From: Flavobacterium psychraerolatum
GTDB taxonomy: Bacteria; Bacteroidota; Bacteroidia; Flavobacteriales; Flavobacteriaceae
DNA: 64,000 nucleotides
Direction of reading: 5' to 3'
Assembly (NCBI RefSeq): GCF_025960985.1
Contig: NZ_JAOQMX010000003.1
Span: forward strand, 108,512-172,511
In this document: positions 54,631 to 63,710 of the stretch, one piece after another
Layout: each line of letters begins with the position of its first letter
How positions within the stretch are numbered: the first letter of the stretch is position 1
Translations under genes and position numbers: made by a program
The notes under the pieces: generated by a model
Told to the model about the DNA's origin: nothing
Databases searched by the model: none
What the model saw: only the letters and a program-made list of their open reading frames with translations

Positions 54631-54987
54631 CTAGCGATATTTATTACGAAACCAAACTTTTTGCCATTCTCTTTTTAGAATTAAGAATGCAACATCTTCG
54701 GCCAAAACAACTAAATCAGAACCATCCAGTGCTTTGATTTTTTCTTCGGATACATCTATAATATACAAAAGATTTAAGTATTCAGCAAATTTGTATTGGA
54801 TCATGCGATAGATCTTTTCGTGCAACTGAATCTTGAGTTCTTCAGGCACAATACTTCTAGGAAAGTCTATCCCTTCGTTTGCCAAATTAAAATCTTTATT
54901 AATCTGCTCAATCAAAGCAAGGTATAAAGAGTCTTGTGTTGCTTCTTGAAGCAATAATTCTACCGAAATCGGAGCGATGAAATTCAT
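54631..54987 (-). CDS. Conserved small protein, function unknown
   Basis: 118 residues, acidic and helical (MNFIAPISVELLLQEATQDS, EELKIQLHEKIYRMIQYKFA), ending in a basic WQKVWFRNKYR. There is no signal peptide. Its ATG overlaps the stop of the membrane-protein gene upstream in an ATGA arrangement, so the two are translationally coupled and may work together. I do not recognise a family. Confidence 0.7.
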   Translation of the reverse strand: MNFIAPISVELLLQEATQDSLYLALIEQINKDFNLANEGIDFPRSIVPEELKIQLHEKIYRMIQYKFAEYLNLLYIIDVSEEKIKALDGSDLVVLAEDVAFLILKREWQKVWFRNKYR

Positions 54988-55721
54988 TTTACTTTGTTTT
55001 TTTTATTATCCCAAGCTTTTACAATTTTGGCTAACAAACTGTCACCACCAGCGTAGAAAAAAACAGCTCCCATTGGTGGATTTGAAGCCGGAATATATCC
55101 AAAAATATTGGGTACCCAAGCCCAACATTTAAAATAGGTCCCAACCAATTCAATGAATATAACACATAGCGCAATAAAACAATATAAATTTTGCCATTGT
55201 TTCCTTTTTAAGAGCCAAAAGAATCCTATTCCAAAAAATAATGAAAAATAATCTTGTAGAAAGATTCCAACACCCAAAAACAATAGTGCAAAAAACAGAA
55301 GGAAATATTTCCTGAGATGCAACTCTTTTGCGTAGGCCCATTTAGTATATGCATATACATAACCCGAAGCATACACTATAGCATGACCAAGAGGCACATA
55401 AAATGGAATCATTTCGGTACGATAATCATACATACCGAGCAACTTACAAAAAATAAGTTCCCCTATATAAGACAGCCCAACCATGACCAACATTAATTTC
55501 CGTAACTGCTTATGGGCTACATAATAAAAACCTGAAAAATAAGCAATAGCCATCACATTGGTAAGCTGTCTACCGTCAAAATAGTGTTCGGCAAAAGAAA
55601 CTGAATCGATTCCTAGTGCCAAAATAGTAAAAAATGGAAAACATAAAGCAAAAACTAATTGCCAATTTGTTGTAGAAACAACCTCCGCTTCTAAAAAATG
55701 TGGAACACTTTTATTCATCAA
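54984..55721 (-). CDS. Multi-pass membrane protein next to a prenyl synthase, function unknown
   Basis: 245 residues with about seven or eight membrane helices (WQLVFALCFPFFTILALGI, VFIELVGTYFKCWAWVPNIF). A conserved-looking middle has YDYRTEMIPFYVPLGHAIVY and a C-terminal GYIPASNPPMGAVFFYAGGD. It lies 1 base after the polyprenyl synthase stop and overlaps the next gene, so it is part of a three-gene operon. It may act on isoprenoids or lipids. The layout recalls membrane carotenoid-modifying proteins (CruF-type) only loosely, and I do not claim that identity. Confidence 0.7.
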   Translation of the reverse strand: MMNKSVPHFLEAEVVSTTNWQLVFALCFPFFTILALGIDSVSFAEHYFDGRQLTNVMAIAYFSGFYYVAHKQLRKLMLVMVGLSYIGELIFCKLLGMYDYRTEMIPFYVPLGHAIVYASGYVYAYTKWAYAKELHLRKYFLLFFALLFLGVGIFLQDYFSLFFGIGFFWLLKRKQWQNLYCFIALCVIFIELVGTYFKCWAWVPNIFGYIPASNPPMGAVFFYAGGDSLLAKIVKAWDNKKNKVK

Positions 55722-55722
55722 A

Positions 55723-56697
55723 TTATGCTTTTCTTTTCATCAAATTTTCACCAAAGGTTCTCAATATCGTTTTTTTATCCAGCTCGATATTCATTTTTTC
55801 TAAGGTTTTGAATGCTCTCAAGGTATACTCTTCGATTGCTTCTTGCGTGATCTTATCACCCGTTGATCGAATGAAAACTGACTTAACTTGTTCTATTTTA
55901 ACCGTATTATTTTCTGGAGACGAAGAGAACAATTCTAATAATTGCGCCTTATCCTGAGGATTTGCTGCTGCAAGGGACTTTAGGTACAAATAAGTTTTTT
56001 TATTTTCGATTATATCTCCACCAACTTGTTTTCCAAACGTCTCTGGATTACCAAAAGCATCCAAATAATCATCTTGCAATTGGAATGCTAAACCCAAATT
56101 GAGTCCGAATTCATAAATTAAATCGGCATTTTCTTGAGTAGTATTAGCGATAATAGCCCCCATTTTCATGGCTGCAGCAACTAAAACTGCTGTTTTGTAC
56201 TCAATCATTTTTAAATATTCTGGAATGGTTACATCGGTGCGTGTTTCAAAATCTACATCCCACTGCTGCCCTTCGCAAACTTCAAGTGCTGTTTTACTAA
56301 ACAACTTGGCTAAATCTCTAAAAACTGCAGGTTCATATTGCTCAAAATATTGATAAGCCAAAATTAGCATCGCGTCTCCAGAAAGGATTCCTGTGTTGAT
56401 ATCCCATTTTTCATGAACCGTTTGATTGCCACGTCGCAAAGGAGCATCATCCATAATATCATCATGAACTAATGAAAAATTATGAAAAACTTCTACAGCC
56501 ATTGCTGCAGCCAAAGCTTCTTTGCAATCTACATTAAAAACCTCGGCAGTCATCAATGTTAATATGGGACGCATCCTCTTCCCTCCTAACTTCAGGATGT
56601 ATTGAATAGGGTCATAAAGGTTTTTAGGCTCTTTATCAACGGATTGACTCTCTAAATAATTAAGAAAAATTTCCTGATACTGCGAAATAGAATGCAT
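55723..56697 (-). CDS. Polyprenyl (farnesyl/geranylgeranyl) diphosphate synthase
   Basis: 324 residues, the normal length of trans-prenyltransferases. LGGKRMRPILTLM (about 38-50) binds isopentenyl diphosphate. The first Asp-rich motif is DDIMD at residues 79-83, followed by APLRRG, and the second is in LAFQLQDDYLDAFG with a downstream GKQVGGDI. The enzyme condenses IPP with an allylic diphosphate, making precursors for quinones, carotenoids or cell-wall carriers. The chain length cannot be fixed from motifs alone. It starts the operon with the two unknown genes downstream. Confidence 0.93.
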   Translation of the reverse strand: MHSISQYQEIFLNYLESQSVDKEPKNLYDPIQYILKLGGKRMRPILTLMTAEVFNVDCKEALAAAMAVEVFHNFSLVHDDIMDDAPLRRGNQTVHEKWDINTGILSGDAMLILAYQYFEQYEPAVFRDLAKLFSKTALEVCEGQQWDVDFETRTDVTIPEYLKMIEYKTAVLVAAAMKMGAIIANTTQENADLIYEFGLNLGLAFQLQDDYLDAFGNPETFGKQVGGDIIENKKTYLYLKSLAAANPQDKAQLLELFSSSPENNTVKIEQVKSVFIRSTGDKITQEAIEEYTLRAFKTLEKMNIELDKKTILRTFGENLMKRKA

Positions 56698-56794
56698 AAA
56701 AAATAATTTTCGGCTAATTTACAGTATTCACACTGGATTACAAACACCACTCACGAATGAAATGTTAAAAAACCGTAAATACATTGGAAACTAT

Positions 56795-56825
56795 TTTGGT
56801 GTTTAAAGTTTCCTTATTACATTTG
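56795..56825 (+). promoter_or_regulatory. Bacteroidota consensus promoter of the efflux operon
   Basis: TTTG at 56795-56798, a spacer of exactly 19 bases, and TACATTTG at 56818-56825: a full match to TTTG-N19-TAnnTTTG. The ATG of yceI is 65 bases downstream, leaving room for an operator in the leader. Confidence 0.75.
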
Positions 56826-56889
56826 CCAAAAAATTAACATTTCAAAATCGTCCTTAAAAACTTTTTAAGAACTAAAAAAAAATATTGCT

Positions 56890-57411
56890 ATGGAAACAAA
56901 ATGGACTATAGATTCAGATCAATCAGATGTATTAATAAAAATTAAACATTCAATTATAGCATACATCTCTGGAGCTACCAATAAATTCAAGGGCAATGTG
57001 GATTTAAAAAATGATAGTATAGAAAATGCTTGTATCGAATTTTCGTTAGACGTTAATTCTAAAGAAAACAAAATGGAGCAATTCGACACCTATTTAAAAA
57101 TAAATGATTTTATAGAAACAGAACAATACCCAGTAATCAATTTCAAATCCACTTCTTTTCAAAAGGTCAATCAAAACATTAACTTCTTAAAAGGAAATCT
57201 AACAGTAAAAGACATCACTAGAGTCATTGAATTTGATACGGCATTTTTGGGGTATAATTTTTATAATGGGGTTCGAAAAGCTTCATTTGAAGTAAAAGGA
57301 ACCATTAATAGAAGAGATTTTAATTTAAAAACCAATTCGATTTTCCAAAAAGACGGCATTATGATGGGACAAGATTTGCTCATCGAAGCCAATCTAGAAT
57401 TCACTGCATAA
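56890..57411 (+). CDS. YceI-family lipid-binding protein without signal peptide
   Basis: 173 residues. YceI proteins are lipocalin-like barrels that bind isoprenoids and similar amphiphiles. The pattern TKWTIDSDQSDVLIKIKHSI, DDFIETEQYPVINFKSTSF (as NDFIETEQYP), LKGNLTVKDITRVIEFD and GTINRRDFNL is typical. There is no export signal, so it is cytoplasmic, unlike Escherichia coli YceI. It begins a five-gene operon with a TetR regulator and an RND efflux pump; it could bind the same hydrophobic molecule the pump exports. Confidence 0.88.
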   Translation: METKWTIDSDQSDVLIKIKHSIIAYISGATNKFKGNVDLKNDSIENACIEFSLDVNSKENKMEQFDTYLKINDFIETEQYPVINFKSTSFQKVNQNINFLKGNLTVKDITRVIEFDTAFLGYNFYNGVRKASFEVKGTINRRDFNLKTNSIFQKDGIMMGQDLLIEANLEFTA

Positions 57412-57425
57412 ACATTGAAAAAACA

Positions 57426-58028
57426 ATGAAAGAGAAAATAATAAAAAAAGCAGGCGAACTATTTTTAAAACTTGGTTTTAAAAGCATCACTATGGATGAT
57501 ATCGCTTGTGAAATGTGTATCTCAAAAAAAACAATTTACAAATATTTCTGCAACAAAGAACTGTTAGTTGAAGAAAGTACAAATTTTATGCACAAAGAAG
57601 TGCATGAAACCATTAATACTATATTGAGCATGAAACTTAATGCTATCGAGGAAAATTTTAAAATCCGCGAAAAGTTCAGTGAGATGTTTCAATCATCCGT
57701 AGATTCTTCACCAATATACCAACTGAAGAAACATTATCCAGATATTTACAGTAAAGTGGTTCTTCGTGAAATTACAGAATGCACAATGTGGTTTAGAGAT
57801 AATATCACAAGAGGAATAGAAAGTGGTTTATACAGAAAGGAACTCGATATTGAGGCTTATGTCCAGTTTTATTATACCTTAATATTCAGTCTTCATGAAA
57901 ATACAAGCTCAGAAAAAGAAGCACAGCGATTGGAATTACAGGCTTTAGAATACCATACTCGAGCAATGTCCACTGATACTGGAATAATAGAACTAGAAAA
58001 ACAACTACAAAACCCTAATACCAAATGA
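57426..58028 (+). CDS. TetR/AcrR-family transcriptional regulator
   Basis: 200 residues. The N-terminal DNA-binding domain (GELFLKLGFKSITMDDIACE, then MCISKKTIYKYFCNKELLV, residues about 11-52) is a standard TetR helix-turn-helix, and the C-terminal part is a ligand-binding helical domain with Cys in the reading head (MCISKK) and in ITECTMWF. It probably represses the operon in which it lies, sensing the pump substrate. Its stop overlaps the start of the tolC gene by 4 bases (ATGA). Confidence 0.9.
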   Translation: MKEKIIKKAGELFLKLGFKSITMDDIACEMCISKKTIYKYFCNKELLVEESTNFMHKEVHETINTILSMKLNAIEENFKIREKFSEMFQSSVDSSPIYQLKKHYPDIYSKVVLREITECTMWFRDNITRGIESGLYRKELDIEAYVQFYYTLIFSLHENTSSEKEAQRLELQALEYHTRAMSTDTGIIELEKQLQNPNTK

Positions 58029-59365
58029 AAAAACTAATAATACTAACATTCTTAACTTTTGCCATAACAGCAAAATCACAGGAAACAACAAAATTAACGC
58101 TGAAAGATGCGATTAAATATGCCTTAGAAAATAAGGCCGATGCAAAAAAAGCAAAATTGAAAGTCGAAAATAGCGAATATCAAATTAATGAAGTTCGCTC
58201 GAGAGCCTTACCTCAAATTGCAGCAACGGGTACATTAAACTACAATCCAGTACTGCAAACAACAGTCCTTAACGGAAATTATTTTGGAGCACCTGGAACA
58301 ACAATCCAAGCGAATTTTGGGCAAAAATGGAGTTCAACTGCTGGTGTTTCGTTAACACAAACTTTGTTCGACCAATCTGTTTTCACTGGTTTGAAAGCCG
58401 CTAGAACAACTCGAGAATTTTACCAAATTAACGACCAATTAACCGAAGAGCAAGTAATTGAAAGAGTCGCAAACAATTACTATCAAGTATATGTACTACG
58501 TCAAAAATTAGCATTATTAGAAAGCACCTTAGCAACAACAACCAAAGTTCGCGATATTGTAAAAGGACAATATGACAACGGATTGGCAAAAAGAATTGAT
58601 TTGGATCGAATGACCGTCAACTTATCCAACATCAACACTCAAAAACAACAAATAACCAATGCGATACAATTACAAGAAAATGCATTAAAATTCTACATCG
58701 GAATGTCAATTGACACTCCAATCGAGATTCCGCAATCTGATTTTGAAGTGACGCCTGCTGCTATTTCATCGGCTCCAAACGCATCCAACCGTTCTGAGTT
58801 TTTGTTACTCAAGAAACAAGAAGAGCTATTAGAATTTCAAAAAAAATCGGTGATTGCAGGGTATTACCCAACACTTTCCCTATCTGCAAGCTATAATTAT
58901 ATTGGTCAAGGAGCTCAGATGCCTTGGTTCGAAAAACCTTCAAATAGCGTTTATTGGTCTGATTTCTCAGCAATTGGATTGAATTTGAGAGTTCCAATAT
59001 TTGCAGGATTTGGTACAAAAGCAAAAGTAGACCAAGCCGACGTACAGCTAAGGTCCCTTAAAGAAGATATAAGCGACACACAACTAGCGCTAGATTTAGA
59101 CTATAAAAATGCAAAAACTCAAATTGAGAACAGCATCATAACCATTCAAAATCAAAAAGAAAACATGAAATTAGCAGATGAAATTAGAAAAAACATCAAT
59201 AATAACTTCATGCAAGGACTAGCATCATTAACCGACTTGCTAGACGCAGAAAACGCTTCTACACAAGCACAAAACAATTACACTGCAGCAATATTGGATT
59301 ATAAATTGGCAGAAATAAAACTTATCAAATCAAAAGGTGAACTAAAATCATTAATAAACAACTAA
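58025..59365 (+). CDS. TolC-family outer-membrane efflux protein
   Basis: 446 residues. A signal peptide (MKKLIILTFLTFAITAKSQ) precedes two similar halves of long helices with the OEP pattern: TLKDAIKYALENKADAKKAK, LPQIAATGTLNYNP, and QGLASLTDLLDAENASTQAQ followed by NNYTAAILDYKLAEIKLIKS. It forms the trimeric exit duct through the outer membrane for the RND pump encoded two genes later. It is 2 bases before the MFP gene, so tightly coupled. Confidence 0.93.
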   Translation: MKKLIILTFLTFAITAKSQETTKLTLKDAIKYALENKADAKKAKLKVENSEYQINEVRSRALPQIAATGTLNYNPVLQTTVLNGNYFGAPGTTIQANFGQKWSSTAGVSLTQTLFDQSVFTGLKAARTTREFYQINDQLTEEQVIERVANNYYQVYVLRQKLALLESTLATTTKVRDIVKGQYDNGLAKRIDLDRMTVNLSNINTQKQQITNAIQLQENALKFYIGMSIDTPIEIPQSDFEVTPAAISSAPNASNRSEFLLLKKQEELLEFQKKSVIAGYYPTLSLSASYNYIGQGAQMPWFEKPSNSVYWSDFSAIGLNLRVPIFAGFGTKAKVDQADVQLRSLKEDISDTQLALDLDYKNAKTQIENSIITIQNQKENMKLADEIRKNINNNFMQGLASLTDLLDAENASTQAQNNYTAAILDYKLAEIKLIKSKGELKSLINN

Positions 59366-59366
59366 C

Positions 59367-60434
59367 ATGAAGAAAATAATAACTACCGTACTTATCATTG
59401 TTGCTGCTCTGGCATTAATAGGATATATTTTAACGAAGAATAAAAAAGAAAACGAAGAGAAAATTGCTATTGTAGCCGAGAAAAATGCTAGCGTATCTGT
59501 AAAAGTAGCTACCGTAAATACAGAGGAAGTCAATTTGGATTTTGTAGCCAATGGGAACTTTGAAGCTAAACAAGAATTGCTTTTGACAGCTGAAAAATCT
59601 GGAAAAATAACTAATATACTTGTCAAAGAAGGTGATCGTGTAAGTGTAGGACAAACTTTGGCAATCATGAGAGGTGATGCAATAAACATCAATGCACAAG
59701 CTGCTGAAGCAACTTATCAAAATGCAAAAACAGATTACAGTCGTTTTGAAAACGCATATAAAACAGGTGGTGTAACCAAACAACAGTTGGACCAATCAAA
59801 AGTAATGATGACTAATGCTGAAGCGAATTACAGACAAGCCAAAATTAATATTGGTGATACTAGAATTAAAGCTCCAATAAGCGGAATTATCAATAAAAAA
59901 TTCATCGAACTAGGTTCTATGCTGACTTCTATGCCTTCTACAAATTTGTTTGAAATTGTGAATACAAGTAAATTAAAACTGATTGTAGCGGTAAATGAAT
60001 CTCAAGTAGCGAGTTTAAAAGTTGGCAACAACATTGCAGTATCGTCAAATGTATACCCTGGAAAAGAATTTCCGGGTAAGATTACTTTTATTGCACCAAA
60101 AGCAGACGGTACTTTAAACTTTCCTGTAGAAATCGAAATATCAAACAATACCAACAATGATCTAAAAGCAGGAATGTATGGTACTGCTTTGTTCAAATCG
60201 GCTCAACAAACACAATCATTAAAGGTAGTCCCAAGAAATGCTTTTGTAGGTAGCGTAAACAGTAATCAAGTATTTGTTGCAGTAAATGGTATTGCAAAGT
60301 TGAAAAAAGTTACTGCTGGAAGAATTTTAGGTGATCAAGTTGAAATCCTAGATGGTTTATCAGATGGAGAAATTGTCATTACAACAGGTCAAATCAACCT
60401 TCAAGATGGTAATGCAATAGAAGTTATTAAATAA
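59367..60434 (+). CDS. RND efflux membrane-fusion (periplasmic adaptor) protein
   Basis: 355 residues. One N-terminal membrane helix (MKKIITTVLIIVAALALIGYI) anchors it in the inner membrane. Then come a barrel/lipoyl part (GKITNILVKEGDRVSVGQTL), a helical hairpin (YQNAKTDYSRFENAYKTGGV, AEANYRQAKINIGDTRIKAP) and the return lipoyl half with ISGIINKKFIELGSM, then the C-terminal beta-barrel (GLSDGEIVITTGQINLQDG). It links the pump with TolC. Confidence 0.93.
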   Translation: MKKIITTVLIIVAALALIGYILTKNKKENEEKIAIVAEKNASVSVKVATVNTEEVNLDFVANGNFEAKQELLLTAEKSGKITNILVKEGDRVSVGQTLAIMRGDAININAQAAEATYQNAKTDYSRFENAYKTGGVTKQQLDQSKVMMTNAEANYRQAKINIGDTRIKAPISGIINKKFIELGSMLTSMPSTNLFEIVNTSKLKLIVAVNESQVASLKVGNNIAVSSNVYPGKEFPGKITFIAPKADGTLNFPVEIEISNNTNNDLKAGMYGTALFKSAQQTQSLKVVPRNAFVGSVNSNQVFVAVNGIAKLKKVTAGRILGDQVEILDGLSDGEIVITTGQINLQDGNAIEVIK

Positions 60435-60466
60435 GTTCCTTCTAATAATCAACAGATAAAAAACAT

Positions 60467-63400
60467 ATGAAATTAGCAGAAATATCCATAAAACGTCCCT
60501 CGTTAGTAATTGTATTATTTACAATTCTAATTCTAGGGGGAATATTCAGTTATAGTCAATTAGGCTATGAATTGATTCCAAAATTTGAGACCAATGTAAT
60601 CACCGTCTCTACAGTCTACCCTGGTGCATCACCAAGTGAGATCGAAAACACCGTTACCAAAAAAATAGAGGATGCAATTTCGTCTTTAGAAAATATAAAA
60701 AAAATTGATTCTAAGTCATACGAAAGCCTTTCTATTGTATCGATAACATTGACATCAAATGCCAATGTTGACAACTCCATGAACGATGCTCAGCGAAAAA
60801 TCAATGCCGTATTGAGCGACTTACCAGATGATGCTGACCCACCGTCATTAACCAAATTCTCTTTGAGTGATTTACCAATTATGACCATTGGTGCCAATGG
60901 AAAAATGGATGAAGCCGAATTTTTTGATTTAATTGACAAAAAAATTGCACCCGTTTTATCTCGTGTACAAGGGGTAGCACAAGTAAACATTATTGGTGGA
61001 CAAGAACGTGAGATTCAAGTGAATCTTGATGCTACCAAAATGCAAGGTTATGGATTATCGGTACCACAAGTACAACAAATTATTTTGAGTTCCAATCTTG
61101 ATTTCCCTACAGGAAACATTCAAACTCGTGAACAAAAAATATTAATTCGATTGGCAGGTAAGTACAAGAATGTCGACGAATTAAGAAACTTGATTATTTC
61201 TTCAAAAAACGGAGTTCAAATTCGTTTACAAGATATTGCAGACGTTCAAGATACTCAAAAAATTGCTGAAAAAATTGCTCGTATCGATGAAAAAAGTGCC
61301 ATCGTATTACAAATTGTAAAACAATCAGATGCAAATGCTGTTGCCGTGAGTGAGCAATTGGTAAAAACGATTGCTGTACTAGAAGCAGACTACAAAACAA
61401 ATGATGTTAAATTACAAATTGCAAAAGACAGTACGGTTTTCACACTTGAAGCGGCCGATTCTGTATTACATGATTTACTAATTGCAGTAATCTTGGTCGC
61501 CTTGGTAATGTTATTTTTCTTGCATAGTATTAGAAACTCATTGATTGTAATGGTTTCCATTCCTGCGTCATTAATCGCAACTTTCATCGGAATTTACCTT
61601 TTAGGGTACACCTTGAACTTAATGAGTTTATTAGGACTATCGCTAGTAGTAGGAATATTGGTCGATGATGCCATTGTAGTACTAGAAAATATTTATAGAC
61701 ACATGGAAATGGGTAAGAACCGTATTCGTGCTTCCTATGATGGAACGGCCGAAATTGGTGGAACGGTAACTTCGATTACATTGGTAATTGTGGTAGTATT
61801 TTTACCAATCGCCATGAGTAGTGGTTTGGTGTCAAATATTATTACACAGTTTTGTATGACAGTGGTGATTTCGACTTTATTATCCTTATTAGCATCATTT
61901 ACTATTATTCCTTGGTTATCATCTCGTTTTGGAAAACTTGAACATATTGAAGGTAAAAACCTCTTTGGAAGAGTGATTCTTGGTTTCGAAAGTTACTTAA
62001 CTCGTTTTACCAATTGGATTACTGAAATCTTACTATGGTGTTTGAATCATTATATCAGAACTATTTTAGTCGTATTGGTATTATTCTTCTCTTCTACCAT
62101 GGGATTAGTGGGTGGTGGTTTTATTGGTGGTGAATTCTTTGCCGCATCCGATAGTGGTGAATTTTTGGTTCAAATCGAGATGCCAAAAGATGCCTCATTA
62201 GAACAGACTAACTTCATGACTCAAAAAGCAGAAGCTTTTTTAAAAACACAAGAATACGTTCACAGTCAAATTACGACCGTTGGACAAACTTCTGAAGGAA
62301 TGGGAGGTACACAAGCAACTGCTTACAAAGCTGAGATTGATGTAAAAATGATCGAACAATCAGAACGTACAGATGATGCGTCTGTCTACGCTGCAAGAAT
62401 CAAGCGTAAACTAGAAAAAGTTTTAGTTGGTGCTAAAGTAAAAACGGTTCCAGTAGGAATTCTTGGTACTGCAGAGGATGCGAAATTGGGATTAATTGTT
62501 ACCGGCCCAAATGTGGAAAGCGCCATGAAATTTGCCAAATTAGCAGAAGCTGAATTACGCAAAATACCTGGAACTACAGAGATTAAATTGACCGTTGAAG
62601 ACGGGAATCCTGAGATTAATGTACAAGTAGATCGCGATAAAATGTCTGCTCTTGGATTGACTTTGCAAACTGTTGGGATGACCATGCAAACGGCTTATAG
62701 TGGAAATACTGATGGTAAGTACCGCGCAGGTGAATATGAATATGATATTAACATCAAATACAATGCTTTTGACAGAAAAAACATTACTGATGTAAGTAAT
62801 TTAATCTTTATCAATGACATGGGACAACAAATTAAATTATCCCAATTTGCTGCGATTACCGAAGGTTCTGGTCCAAGTAAATTAGAGCGAAGAGACAAAA
62901 CGGCTTCTGTTACTGTGCAAGGTCAAAACATTGGAGTTTCTGCTGGAGCTGTTGTTACGCAATGGCAAGAGAAATTGGATAAATTAGAGAAACCAACTGG
63001 TGTAAATTACATTTGGGGGGGAGATCAAGAAAATCAGTCCGAAGGATTTGGTACTTTAGGAATTGCATTGTTGGCGGCGATTGTTTTAGTCTACCTTGTA
63101 ATGGTTGGGTTATATGATAGTTTTATCCACCCGTTTGTGGTATTATTTGCTATACCGCTATCTTTTATTGGAGCAATGTTAGCCTTGGCTTTGACCAACA
63201 ATTCATTAAATATCTTTACCATTTTGGGTATCATTATGCTTATTGGACTGGTTTGTAAAAATGCCATCATGCTTGTAGATTACACCAATCAACGACGTAA
63301 AGCTGGTGAAAGCATTAGAACTGCATTAATTCAGGCAAATCATGCTCGTTTGCGACCTATATTGATGACGACTATCGCCATGGTATTTGGTATGTTCCCT

Positions 63401-63643
63401 ATTGCGTTGGCATCTGGAGCTGGAGCTGGATGGAAAAATGGACTTGCTTGGGTTATCATTGGAGGTTTAATCAGTTCATTATTCCTTACTTTAATTATCG
63501 TTCCTGTAATTTATGAAATCATGGAAAAAATAGTAGCAAAATTCTCTAAAGGAGATAAAATTGATTACGAAGCAGAAATGGTTTCCGATTATGTTCATAA
63601 AGAACTTAACGAAGATGGTATTAATCCAGAACACAATATGTAA
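60467..63643 (+). CDS. RND-family efflux transporter (HAE-1/AcrB type)
   Basis: 1,058 residues with 12 membrane helices and two large periplasmic domains. The N-terminus has SIKRPSLVIVLFTILILGG, and the proton-relay Asp pair in helix 4 is visible in VVGILVDDAIVVLENIYRHME. Later stretches such as LGIIMLIGLVCKNAIMLVDY and RLRPILMTTIAMVFGMFPIA are RND signatures. It exports hydrophobic compounds by proton exchange. It is the last gene of the yceI-tetR-tolC-MFP-RND operon and is followed by a strong terminator. Confidence 0.96.
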   Translation: MKLAEISIKRPSLVIVLFTILILGGIFSYSQLGYELIPKFETNVITVSTVYPGASPSEIENTVTKKIEDAISSLENIKKIDSKSYESLSIVSITLTSNANVDNSMNDAQRKINAVLSDLPDDADPPSLTKFSLSDLPIMTIGANGKMDEAEFFDLIDKKIAPVLSRVQGVAQVNIIGGQEREIQVNLDATKMQGYGLSVPQVQQIILSSNLDFPTGNIQTREQKILIRLAGKYKNVDELRNLIISSKNGVQIRLQDIADVQDTQKIAEKIARIDEKSAIVLQIVKQSDANAVAVSEQLVKTIAVLEADYKTNDVKLQIAKDSTVFTLEAADSVLHDLLIAVILVALVMLFFLHSIRNSLIVMVSIPASLIATFIGIYLLGYTLNLMSLLGLSLVVGILVDDAIVVLENIYRHMEMGKNRIRASYDGTAEIGGTVTSITLVIVVVFLPIAMSSGLVSNIITQFCMTVVISTLLSLLASFTIIPWLSSRFGKLEHIEGKNLFGRVILGFESYLTRFTNWITEILLWCLNHYIRTILVVLVLFFSSTMGLVGGGFIGGEFFAASDSGEFLVQIEMPKDASLEQTNFMTQKAEAFLKTQEYVHSQITTVGQTSEGMGGTQATAYKAEIDVKMIEQSERTDDASVYAARIKRKLEKVLVGAKVKTVPVGILGTAEDAKLGLIVTGPNVESAMKFAKLAEAELRKIPGTTEIKLTVEDGNPEINVQVDRDKMSALGLTLQTVGMTMQTAYSGNTDGKYRAGEYEYDINIKYNAFDRKNITDVSNLIFINDMGQQIKLSQFAAITEGSGPSKLERRDKTASVTVQGQNIGVSAGAVVTQWQEKLDKLEKPTGVNYIWGGDQENQSEGFGTLGIALLAAIVLVYLVMVGLYDSFIHPFVVLFAIPLSFIGAMLALALTNNSLNIFTILGIIMLIGLVCKNAIMLVDYTNQRRKAGESIRTALIQANHARLRPILMTTIAMVFGMFPIALASGAGAGWKNGLAWVIIGGLISSLFLTLIIVPVIYEIMEKIVAKFSKGDKIDYEAEMVSDYVHKELNEDGINPEHNM

Positions 63644-63661
63644 TTTTCGTTTTAAAATGCA

Positions 63662-63698
63662 AAAAAAGCCGCCTCAATTTATTTGAGGCGGCTTTTTT
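63662..63698 (+). terminator. Rho-independent terminator of the efflux operon
   Basis: AAAAAAGCCGCCTCAA / TTGAGGCGGCTTTTTT, 16 perfect pairs, loop TTTAT, then T-rich sequence. Confidence 0.93.
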
Positions 63699-63710
63699 AT
63701 TATATCAAAA

